Source: Acidobacteriota bacterium (lineage in GTDB: Bacteria; Acidobacteriota; Vicinamibacteria; Vicinamibacterales; Vicinamibacteraceae). From it: DNA of 64,000 nucleotides. Below are positions 39,976 through 46,307 of the stretch, in pieces. The notes beneath the pieces were generated by a model, which ran no database searches, was not told the DNA's origin, and saw nothing but the letters and a program-made list of their open reading frames with translations. Position 1 is the stretch's first letter; each line of letters starts with the position of its first letter. A program made the translations under genes and the position numbers. The stretch is taken from positions 1-64,000 of the forward strand of contig JADLFL010000054.1 in the NCBI GenBank assembly GCA_020845575.1, given 5' to 3'.

Positions 39976-40242
39976 TCAGCGGCTCTCGTTGGCCAGCTTC
40001 TCGTACGCGTGCGCGAGCGCCTCGCCTTCGGCGCGGCGGGCACGGGACTCCTCGAGCGCGGCACCGTCGTGCGTGCGGCTCGTGGCGATCACGGCGGCAT
40101 GTTGGTAAGCCGCACGAACGGCTCCACGCAAGGCGTCAGCCACGTCGGCCACCATTTCGTCTGTGACCCTGACGGAGGGAGGCACGCGGGTCAGAGCCCG
40201 GCGGGCGCGTTCGTTGATCTCCATGCCAATCTGCGCGTTCAT
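39976..40242 (-). CDS. Small protein of unknown function
   Basis: An 88-residue charged, helical protein (INERARRALTRVPPSVRVTDEMVADVADALRGAVRAAYQHAAVI). GAGGA lies before the ATG. Its 5' leader carries the hairpin described separately. Not recognised. Confidence 0.55.
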   Translation of the reverse strand: MNAQIGMEINERARRALTRVPPSVRVTDEMVADVADALRGAVRAAYQHAAVIATSRTHDGAALEESRARRAEGEALAHAYEKLANESR

Positions 40243-40267
40243 GTGCGTCCTCGCTTGGTCGGTGGCT

Positions 40268-40308
40268 CTCGACAGACGGTTCCCGCTGTCGAGCCGGACA
40301 CCATTGTA
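40268..40308 (-). promoter_or_regulatory. -10 element and leader hairpin
   Basis: TACAAT (40308 to 40303) would start a leader of about 55 nt. In it CTCGACAG and CTGTCGAG (40268-40275, 40286-40293) form a perfect 8-bp stem with a 10-nt loop upstream of the ribosome site. It could be an operator dyad or an RNA hairpin. Confidence 0.45.
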
Positions 40309-40352
40309 CGCAACGCGCGACGCGCGATCCGAAAGAGTGTAGCAGGAGGGCG

Positions 40353-40511
40353 TCAACTGCGGGAGATCGTGTAGCGCGCCGCAACGCGCGTGGCCTCCAG
40401 CACCGCGTCGGTGAGCGCGGGCAACGCCAGGAGCGCGCAGGTCCACACGGCGACGGCGAGAGCCACGCTCATCCACACGGGCTCGTGCACCACGCGAACC
40501 TCAGGCAACAC
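40353..40511 (-). CDS. Small membrane protein
   Basis: A 52-residue protein with one membrane helix (WMSVALAVAVWTCALLALPALTDAVL). The GTG at 40511 overlaps the previous stop by 11 bp. Too short for family assignment. Confidence 0.4.
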   Translation of the reverse strand: MLPEVRVVHEPVWMSVALAVAVWTCALLALPALTDAVLEATRVAARYTISRS

Positions 40512-40770
40512 GGCGCGGCCGCACGGGCAGTGCGTCGTCGGGCGACGCCACCAGGACCGGGACCGGCGTGGAGACAGACGTCGTCGCGCGCCGTCGCAGG
40601 GCGACGAACAGGACGACCATGGCACCAAGCAGGCACACCGTGGTCAACCATCTGATGCCGGTGAGCCACACGGCGGCGAGCGCCAACGGTGCACCCACGA
40701 TCAAGCCGCCGACGTACGCCAGCGCGAGATCGCGGGTCCAGCCCATCAACAAGCGACGTTCGAAGGTCAT
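40501..40770 (-). CDS. Small two-helix membrane protein
   Basis: An 89-residue protein with two membrane helices (DLALAYVGGLIVGAPLALAAVWL and WLTTVCLLGAMVVLFVALRRR) and a basic C-terminus. A 7-bp inverted repeat (CGGTGTG 40779-40785, CACACCG 40793-40799) lies just upstream of its ATG and could be an operator. It overlaps another tiny membrane gene, so the two may form one complex. Not recognised. Confidence 0.5.
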   Translation of the reverse strand: MTFERRLLMGWTRDLALAYVGGLIVGAPLALAAVWLTGIRWLTTVCLLGAMVVLFVALRRRATTSVSTPVPVLVASPDDALPVRPRRVA

Positions 40771-40869
40771 GCGCTGCGCGGTGTGAGGGGGACACACCGG
40801 TCGCAGGTGCTGGCCCCCACAGCATGCACCGAGACGGCCGTTAAGGATGTAAAACCTCGCGTGAGCCCG

Positions 40870-41796
40870 TCACCAGGGCGTCAAACCCAGCAGACGTTCG
40901 CCGAGGGGCGTGAGCGTGGCCGTCTCGGCATGTACCTGCTCCCAGCCTCGTGGATCGCCGGGGAACGCATCGCGTTTCGGTGAGTCGCGCTCGCGCCACA
41001 ACCGCACGCGCTCCTCGCGATCCGCCGTGTCGTCCCAGTCGGCCGGGTGCATCGAGATGTACTGCGCCATCCGCACGCGATCGGTGGAGTGGTTGGGGCG
41101 GATGCCGTGCGCCAGCAGCGAGTTGAAGATCAGGAGATCGCCGGCATCGAGATCGACGTTGACGATCGTCAGTCCCGCCGTGTCGGGGTGCATCGGATCC
41201 CTGTCGGCAGGCTGCGTCCGCACCCATGTATCGAAGCCGGAGAACAGTTCCGGCACGCACTGGAACCCGCCCACCTCGCCGTCCTGTTTCGCGAGACTCA
41301 GCACGCCCTGCACGCCGATCGGCAGCGGACGCCGCGACGTATCCACGTCCCAGTGGATGAACCCGTTCGGATTCCCTTTCACTGTCTTCGGCGGGTTCAG
41401 GTTGGCGCGATCGATCGTCACCCAGAGGTCTTCGCGGTCCCAGATGTCGACAAACGCGTCGTACACGCGCGGCGCCATGCGGTTGTCCCACAGCGCCTGG
41501 TGGTTGTAGATCTCGAGCATCCCCGTGTGGTTCAACTCCGGCATCTTGTGATCGCGCCGCTGCGGCGCGTACCACGTCTCGGGATCGGACGGATCCTTCT
41601 CGTCGAACCGCCACAGCACGTCGACCAGCCGCTCCACGTTGCCCGGCGGTACCGCCTGTCGCACCACCACATACCCCTTCGTCGTCCAGTGCTCCCAGTC
41701 CTCGCTCGACAACACGCGTGACGGCAGTCGCTTCTGAATGTCCTTCAACTGTGTCTTCGTGGCTGTAGTGGTGGGGTGACTGTTCGCGGGTTGCAT
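40870..41796 (-). CDS. Phytanoyl-CoA dioxygenase (PhyH) family protein
   Basis: A 308-residue Fe(II)/2-oxoglutarate oxygenase. Iron ligands are probably H and D of FIHWDVD and the distal histidine in LLAHGIRPNHS; RVRMAQYISMHP holds the likely 2-oxoglutarate arginine. Homologues hydroxylate many small molecules, so the substrate is open. GAGGAGAG lies before the ATG at 41796, preferred over an upstream in-frame ATG at 41832. Confidence 0.85.
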   Translation of the reverse strand: MQPANSHPTTTATKTQLKDIQKRLPSRVLSSEDWEHWTTKGYVVVRQAVPPGNVERLVDVLWRFDEKDPSDPETWYAPQRRDHKMPELNHTGMLEIYNHQALWDNRMAPRVYDAFVDIWDREDLWVTIDRANLNPPKTVKGNPNGFIHWDVDTSRRPLPIGVQGVLSLAKQDGEVGGFQCVPELFSGFDTWVRTQPADRDPMHPDTAGLTIVNVDLDAGDLLIFNSLLAHGIRPNHSTDRVRMAQYISMHPADWDDTADREERVRLWRERDSPKRDAFPGDPRGWEQVHAETATLTPLGERLLGLTPW

Positions 41797-41849
41797 GTCT
41801 CTGTCTCTCCTCGTGTCAGCGCGTGGGGACATGACCTGTCACGATGCGA

Positions 41850-42296
41850 TCAGGCCTGGCGTGCCTGCTGGAGGCGGGCGACGGCGACGGGATCCATCTG
41901 CACGGCCAGCTCCGTGATCCGGCCGTCGACATCGATCGTCATCACGATGTCTGCGTTGCAGAGCCAGGCCTCGCCGGTGTCACGGAGATGGCCCGTGAGA
42001 TCGGCATGGCCGGTGGCCAGGCCGTTGCGGACGTCGAAGTCCCGGAGCGCCAGTTCGGGCGTCGTGAGCGTGAACTGCAGGGCCTTCAACAGCAGTCGAT
42101 AGCCGCCGGGGCCGCGCGCGACGAGGCGCACGAGCGGGTCGGTCACCGGTCGTCCGAGCGTGTCTTCGTAGGCGCGCCCGTTGAGGCGGAACACCGCGTC
42201 CTTGTGGAGGAGGCCGTCAGGCAGGTCGAGGCTGGCGCGATTGACTGTCGCCACCCACTCGGCCACGCGGTCCACGAATTCGCCCGGCGTCAGCAT
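41850..42296 (-). CDS. SnoaL-like protein of unknown function
   Basis: A 148-residue soluble alpha+beta protein (TPGEFVDRVAEWVATVNRASL..ALRDFDVRNGLATGHADLTGHLRDTGEAWLCNADIVMTIDVDGRITELAVQMD), possibly of the NTF2/SnoaL fold. TACACT stands 7 nt before the ATG at 42296. It is 53 bp upstream of the PhyH gene on the same strand. Confidence 0.6.
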   Translation of the reverse strand: MLTPGEFVDRVAEWVATVNRASLDLPDGLLHKDAVFRLNGRAYEDTLGRPVTDPLVRLVARGPGGYRLLLKALQFTLTTPELALRDFDVRNGLATGHADLTGHLRDTGEAWLCNADIVMTIDVDGRITELAVQMDPVAVARLQQARQA

Positions 42297-42303
42297 CGGC
42301 GCG

Positions 42304-42309
42304 AGTGTA
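42304..42309 (-). promoter_or_regulatory. -10 element of the SnoaL-like gene
   Basis: TACACT on the minus strand, 7 nt before the ATG at 42296. Confidence 0.45.
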
Positions 42310-42342
42310 GCAGGGGAATCCGTGCGATCCTGTGAGGCGCTG

Positions 42343-42720
42343 ATGACCACCCACGCTCCCACGACGTATCAGGTCGAGATCATGCTGCGCGGCGACGAAC
42401 AGGTGTACAGCGAGACGGTGCACCACATCGGCGCGGCGCCGGCCGCGTGGACCGCGGATGACGCGGCCACCGTGTTGCAGTCCACGCTGCTCGCCATCGA
42501 CCGCGCGCTCAACCCGGGCCGCACCGACGAACCGTCGACGCTCACGTTCCGCGGCATCAACTGGATCGTGTCGCCGCACGAGAAGGGGGTCGTGCTGGCC
42601 CTGGAGATCCACAGCGCGTCCGCCGTCGCCGGCCCGTTCGCGATCCCGCAGGCGACGCTCGAGGGGCTGCTGACCGACGCCGTCAACGCCCCGACGTCGG
42701 GCGGCGGTGTGGTGCACTGA
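42343..42720 (+). CDS. Hypothetical protein next to tRNA-Leu
   Basis: A 125-residue soluble protein (YQVEIMLRGDEQVYSETVHHIGAAPAAWTADDAATVLQSTLLAIDRAL..FRGINWIVSPHEKGVVLALEIHSASAVAGPF) with a two-part alpha/beta look. It ends 20 bp before the tRNA and may share its transcript. Not recognised. Confidence 0.6.
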   Translation: MTTHAPTTYQVEIMLRGDEQVYSETVHHIGAAPAAWTADDAATVLQSTLLAIDRALNPGRTDEPSTLTFRGINWIVSPHEKGVVLALEIHSASAVAGPFAIPQATLEGLLTDAVNAPTSGGGVVH

Positions 42721-42740
42721 CACGCGGGAGGGCATACAAC

Positions 42741-42826
42741 GCCGGGATGGCGAAACTGGCAGACGCTGCGCACTTAAAATGCGCTGGTCCGGAAGGACCG
42801 TCCGGGTTCGAGCCCCGGTCCCGGCA
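42741..42826 (+). tRNA. tRNA-Leu (anticodon UAA)
   Basis: Acceptor GCCGGGA (42741-42747) pairs with TCCCGGC (42819-42825), with A42826 as discriminator. Anticodon stem GCGCA/TGCGC encloses CTTAAAA with anticodon TAA (42775-42777). The long variable arm (GGTCC..GGACC) and the T arm CCGGGTTCGAGCCCCGG are present. CCA is not encoded. Confidence 0.97.
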
Positions 42827-43100
42827 CTCTGGCTCGCTCCGCTCCCCATCGTGCGCGGCACCGTGCTCAGGTCCGCGGCTCCGCCCTCCGGGCTCGCCGC
42901 TCGACTCGATCCCCACTCCCGGCACTCTGGCTCGCTCCGCTCCCCATCGTGCGCGGCACCGTGCTCAGGTCCGCGGCTCCGCCCTCCGGGCTCGCCGCTC
43001 GACTCGATCCCCACTCCCGGCACTTCGGCTCGCACCGCTCCCCGCGCGCCCGGAGCGGTGCTCAGGCCCGCGGCTCCGCCTGTCGGCGCGCCGCTGGACA
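42826..43100. repeat. 98-bp tandem repeats ending in pseudo-tRNA 3' ends
   Basis: Units: 42826-42923, 42924-43021 (almost identical) and a third, diverged and cut short near 43100. Each full unit ends with ACTCGATCCCCACTCCCGGC, close to the T-arm and acceptor 3' end of the tRNA just before (TTCGAGCCCCGGTCCCGGC). So the unit looks like a copied tRNA tail plus spacer. No start codon with coding signal is seen in it. Confidence 0.9.
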
Positions 43101-43218
43101 TCGGCAGGGCCTCCTTCATGCGTCGCGACCAGACATTCATCGCGGCTGACTCAGGCTCATGGAGGTACAGCTTCAGCAGCGCGCCGGGATCGGCATAGAC
43201 GCGATCAGCGGTCGCCAC
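43090..43218 (-). pseudogene. N-terminal remnant of a PIN-domain (VapC-like) toxin
   Basis: From GTG 43218 the frame reads VYADPGALLKLYLHEPESAAM then NVWSRRMKEALPM, matching the first 40 or so residues of a PIN ribonuclease with its first acidic residue (D in YADPGAL). The match ends where the tandem repeats begin; the rest of the domain (about 90 residues) is lost. No VapB is seen. Confidence 0.7.
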
Positions 43219-43232
43219 GATTCGCCTCGTGC

Positions 43233-43348
43233 AAGGCCCTTGCGTCCGCCGCACTCCTGGTGCTGATGGCGGCCGCCGTGGCGGCAGTCATCCCGTCCGT
43301 GCGCGCGGCTCGCGTCGAGCCCATGCAGGTCCTGCGCGAAGAGGTGCC
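43233..43348 (+). pseudogene. C-terminal remnant of an ABC permease (ADOP type)
   Basis: The frame reads ASAALLVLMAAAVAAVIPSV then RAARVEPMQVLREE, the last membrane helix and typical end of FtsX/MacB permeases of the acidobacterial duplicated type. The upstream 400 to 800 residues are missing and the normal stop is lost, so it is a scar. Confidence 0.7.
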
Positions 43349-43404
43349 TGGGGTCGGGCCCGCGCGCGTCCCTCCCTGGTTGCCGACTCTCCGGGCTCCC
43401 CCGG

Positions 43405-44001
43405 TCACGCTGCAGTCGGATCCGGCTGTTCGTCGAGGTCGAGGTCGCGCCACGTCACGGCGTAACGCCACCGACCGAAGGACAACGGCCGTGTCCAGAC
43501 GGGACGAGCGCTCGAACGGGCCGTCGCCGGGAACCATGCCAGTTCGCGACCGCGTCCGTCAGGCGTACACGCCGATCGGCACCAGACACCGCGCAGACGG
43601 CGCTCCCGAACCCGCGCCCCTGCCCTCTGGCAGGCGTCGTGCCCGACAGCGCTCCCGTCCGCACGTCGCGGGTAGCTTGCCGGCAGCCCCAACGCGCGCA
43701 CTCCACGTTCGGTCACGGCATCCGCTACCGTCTGCATCGCTGGCAACGTCGCCGCGACAAGGACGTACGCGTCCTCGTCCAGATCGTCCACGGTCACGGG
43801 CGATCCTGCGAGCATCCGCTCGATCTGCAGGCGAGCCGTCGTGACGTCTCCGTTGAGATACAGCGTGGGCCCGGCGTTCGGCGCGTTCCAGCGACCGCCT
43901 CGTTCACCCGCCCAGGAGGGGTCGAGCGGGTCTCGCCAGACCGGCGACGCCACCCGGAGCCACACGCGGCGAGTCGGCAGCCGCATGCGTCGCGGCGTCA
44001 C
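43405..44001 (-). CDS. RES-domain toxin
   Basis: A 198-residue protein with the RES domain (residues about 8-180): WLRVASPVWRDPLDPSWAGERGGRWNAPN holds the conserved Arg, and PTLYLNGDVTTARLQIERM the next block. RES toxins (MbcT, ParT, Res) break down or use NAD+ and so stop growth. The GTG start overlaps the antitoxin stop by 4 bp, the normal gene order. The central block is more basic and less conserved than usual. Confidence 0.82.
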   Translation of the reverse strand: MTPRRMRLPTRRVWLRVASPVWRDPLDPSWAGERGGRWNAPNAGPTLYLNGDVTTARLQIERMLAGSPVTVDDLDEDAYVLVAATLPAMQTVADAVTERGVRALGLPASYPRRADGSAVGHDACQRAGARVRERRLRGVWCRSACTPDGRGRELAWFPATARSSARPVWTRPLSFGRWRYAVTWRDLDLDEQPDPTAA

Positions 44002-44441
44002 GGCTGGACACGCCGCAGGTCGAACATGGTTTCCACCGTCCGTGCGACATCGTCGTAGCGGCCGGCCATGGCCCAGTCGTACAGCGACTGACCGTCGAGC
44101 ATCGCGGCAGGACGTCGCACGACGGCGGCGATGCGCTCACGCGAGACGTGCCGATCCAGCAGATTGGTGGCGGTCGCCATCGCCGCGATCGCCGGCGCCC
44201 GATCCGGTGGAGGCCCGGTGCGACGCCACTTCGAGAACGCCTGGCGCGACACGCCGAACATCGACGCGGCCTCCGATGCCGACACATCCCACAGCGCCAG
44301 CAACCGCTCCAGGGGCGCCGACCGCAAGCGGCGGTCGAGGTCGTCGACCAGGCGACGAACCCACTGCAGGTCCGGCGCCTCGGCCACGAGCTGCGACGCG
44401 CGCTCCCGGGGTGTGATCCGAGACGACACGGTGCCATTCAT
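43998..44441 (-). CDS. Xre/MbcA-ParS-type antitoxin
   Basis: A 147-residue antitoxin. A central helix-turn-helix (LLALWDVSASEAASMFGVSRQAFSKWRRTG) is followed by a C-terminal DUF2384-like toxin-binding part (AAVVRRPAAMLDGQSLYDWAMAGRYDDVARTVETMF). The ATG at 44441 was chosen because the tandem operator and promoter end directly before it and TACGGT stands 6 nt upstream; the longer frame would run through the operator. Confidence 0.82.
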   Translation of the reverse strand: MNGTVSSRITPRERASQLVAEAPDLQWVRRLVDDLDRRLRSAPLERLLALWDVSASEAASMFGVSRQAFSKWRRTGPPPDRAPAIAAMATATNLLDRHVSRERIAAVVRRPAAMLDGQSLYDWAMAGRYDDVARTVETMFDLRRVQP

Positions 44442-44442
44442 A

Positions 44443-44476
44443 CCGCAACCGTATGTCAACCGCAACCGCATGTCAA
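44443..44476 (-). promoter_or_regulatory. Tandem 17-bp operator and promoter of the toxin-antitoxin pair
   Basis: Two direct copies, contiguous, of CCGCAACCGTATGTCAA (44443-44459) and CCGCAACCGCATGTCAA (44460-44476), one mismatch. On the coding strand this gives TTGACA (44476 to 44471), a 17-nt spacer, TACGGT (44453 to 44448) and 6 nt to the ATG. The antitoxin probably binds here and represses its own operon. Confidence 0.75.
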
Positions 44477-44524
44477 TGCGCGATCCCCTCGACGGGATTC
44501 CCTGACTTGAGCACGGCGCGGCGA

Positions 44525-44553
44525 TTGACACGCTGACAGGCGCGGTCGACGAT
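44525..44553 (+). promoter_or_regulatory. Promoter of the Fpg/Nei glycosylase gene
   Basis: TTGACA (44525-44530), 17 nt, GACGAT (44548-44553), then 6 nt to the GTG at 44560. The -10 is weak but the spacing is ideal. Confidence 0.45.
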
Positions 44554-44559
44554 GGGGGC

Positions 44560-45477
44560 GTGCCGGAGTTGCCTGATGTCCTGCTCTATCTGCACGCCCT
44601 GCGGCCGCGCGTCGTCGGCCAGGCGATCGCGCGGGTCAGGCTGGCGTCACCGTTCCTGCTGCGCTCCGTCGAGCCGCCACTCGACGCCGTCCAGGGGCGC
44701 ACGGTCGTCGATCTCGAGCGACTGGGCAAGCGCATCGTCTTCACCCTGGACGACGACCTGTTCATCGCCATCCACCTGATGATCGCGGGACGCTTCCGAT
44801 GGCGGGCGCCGGGAGCGGCAGTGTCGGGCAAGGTCGGCTTGCTGGCGGTCGATTTCGAGCACGGCACGCTGCTGCTGACCGAAGCCGGTACGAAGCGACG
44901 CGCGTCCCTGCACGTGGTGCGGGGACGAGACGCACTCGCCCACTACGATCCCGGCGGCCTCGACGTCCTGGGAACGTCGTTCGACGCGTTCGACGCCGCC
45001 TTGCGACGCGAGAACCACACGCTGAAGCGTGCACTTACCGATCCGCGGATCCTGAGCGGCATCGGCAACGCGTACTCCGACGAGGTCCTGCATGCCGCCC
45101 GCCTGTCGCCGTTCAGGCAGACAGGCGCGATCGGCGACGAGGACATGCGGCGCCTCCATCAGGCCACGCGCGACGTCCTCACCCGCTGGACGACACGCCT
45201 CCAGGACGAAGCGGGTGACGCCTTCCCCGAGAAGGTCACAGCCTTCCATCCGGGGATGGCCGTGCACGGCCGCTACGGCCAGCCATGCCCCGTCTGCGGC
45301 ACCCCCATCCAGCGAGTGGTCTACGCCTCCAACGAGGCCAACTACTGCGTGCAGTGCCAGACGGGAGGCCGGCTGCTGGCCGATCGCGCGCTCTCGCGGC
45401 TGCTCCGGGAGGACTGGCCGCGGACGCTGGAGGATCTGGAGCAGCACAAGGCGACACGGTGGTCAGACGCACCGTAG
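44560..45477 (+). CDS. Fpg/Nei family DNA glycosylase
   Basis: A 305-residue base-excision enzyme that removes oxidised bases and nicks the strand. The N-terminus PELPDVLLYLHALRP supplies the catalytic Pro and Glu, LGKRIVFTLDD the beta-strand lysine, and the H2TH part lies in DPRILSGIGNAYSDEVL. The zinc finger is CPVCGTPIQRVVYASNEANY followed by CVQC. I cannot decide between MutM and Nei by eye. The stop TAG lies in the GTAGGGG repeat. Confidence 0.93.
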   Translation: MPELPDVLLYLHALRPRVVGQAIARVRLASPFLLRSVEPPLDAVQGRTVVDLERLGKRIVFTLDDDLFIAIHLMIAGRFRWRAPGAAVSGKVGLLAVDFEHGTLLLTEAGTKRRASLHVVRGRDALAHYDPGGLDVLGTSFDAFDAALRRENHTLKRALTDPRILSGIGNAYSDEVLHAARLSPFRQTGAIGDEDMRRLHQATRDVLTRWTTRLQDEAGDAFPEKVTAFHPGMAVHGRYGQPCPVCGTPIQRVVYASNEANYCVQCQTGGRLLADRALSRLLREDWPRTLEDLEQHKATRWSDAP

Positions 45478-45506
45478 GGGGGCAACGCGAGCGCGTCCCC
45501 CCCTAC
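45474..45506. repeat. GTAGGGGGG palindrome containing a stop codon
   Basis: GTAGGGGGG (45474-45482) pairs with CCCCCCTAC (45498-45506), with an inner ACGCG/CGCGT dyad. The TAG at 45475-45477 is the stop of the glycosylase gene. The hairpin could also end its transcript. Nothing else is seen between here and 45578. Confidence 0.75.
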
Positions 45507-45578
45507 ACCGATCCGCATGGAGCCCCACACACCGTCACCTTCTGGAGCGAACGGGTTTCAACCCGTTCGACAGGCGCG

Positions 45579-46307
45579 TCAGGCCCACTTCGCGCGGATT
45601 CGCGCGACGATGGCTGCGTCGACGGCGGCATCGAAGGTGGCGCCGGTGCGGGCCACGCGGCCGATGTGCAGCTCGCGCAGCGTCGACTGCTGGACCAGCG
45701 CGTCGATGCCATCGAGCGTCACGCCGCCGCCGATGACGACGCGGATCGGGGCGATGGAGGCCTGGAGCCGCGCGAGTGCGTCGGCCCTGAGGGCCCACGT
45801 CCCGGATCCGCCGCCCGACAGCACGCGATCGACGGCGGCATGGCGGTGCAGTGCCGCGGCGGGATCCACCTCGAGACGTTCGACCACACGGTGCACGGTG
45901 ATACGCGCCATGGGCACGCGCGCGGCGACCAGCGCCAGCGCATCCTCGTCGAGCGCTGCCCTGCCATCGGCGTCGCGCACGAAATAGCCCGTCACGATGT
46001 CGACGGGCAACTGGGCGAACGCCGCGGCATCACGCGCGATGTCCTCGCGGTGCGCGTCGTCCCCCACCACGAACGTGTTGCGCGGCCGCACCATCACGCG
46101 CAAGGGAATGCCGACGCGTGCAAGCAGCGATTCCACGAGACGGACGTCAGGCGTGAGACCGTCCTCGTGGATGTCTCGCACGACCTCGAGACGCGTCGCT
46201 CCGCCGGCTTCCGCCGCCAGCGCGTCCTCGAGCGACAGCACGATGATTTCGAGCGCGCCGTCGTCGGCACGCGAGGCACGCTCCGGCATGGAGTGCGGCA
46301 GGGTCAT
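45579..46307 (-). CDS. CutC family protein
   Basis: A 243-residue TIM-barrel protein of the CutC family, once tied to copper balance, true role unclear. Marks: [57 protein letters not shown] and [11 protein letters not shown]. The ATG overlaps the DUF255 stop by 4 bp. Two usually conserved parts (CVDS at the start) are changed to IVLS. Confidence 0.85.
   Translation of the reverse strand: MTLPHSMPERASRADDGALEIIVLSLEDALAAEAGGATRLEVVRDIHEDGLTPDVRLVESLLARVGIPLRVMVRPRNTFVVGDDAHREDIARDAAAFAQLPVDIVTGYFVRDADGRAALDEDALALVAARVPMARITVHRVVERLEVDPAAALHRHAAVDRVLSGGGSGTWALRADALARLQASIAPIRVVIGGGVTLDGIDALVQQSTLRELHIGRVARTGATFDAAVDAAIVARIRAKWA

Noticed and set aside
42741..43021. tRNA-borne attachment site of an integrated island
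   Set aside because: The tail copies are only similar and are repeated at 98 bp with no integrase; tandem duplication explains them better.
42826..43100. CRISPR array
   Set aside because: Units are 98-bp direct tandem copies with no spacers of differing sequence and no cas genes.
43404..44001. Plus-strand open frames opposite the RES gene
   Set aside because: They lack any family match and the minus-strand RES frame overlaps its antitoxin gene correctly.
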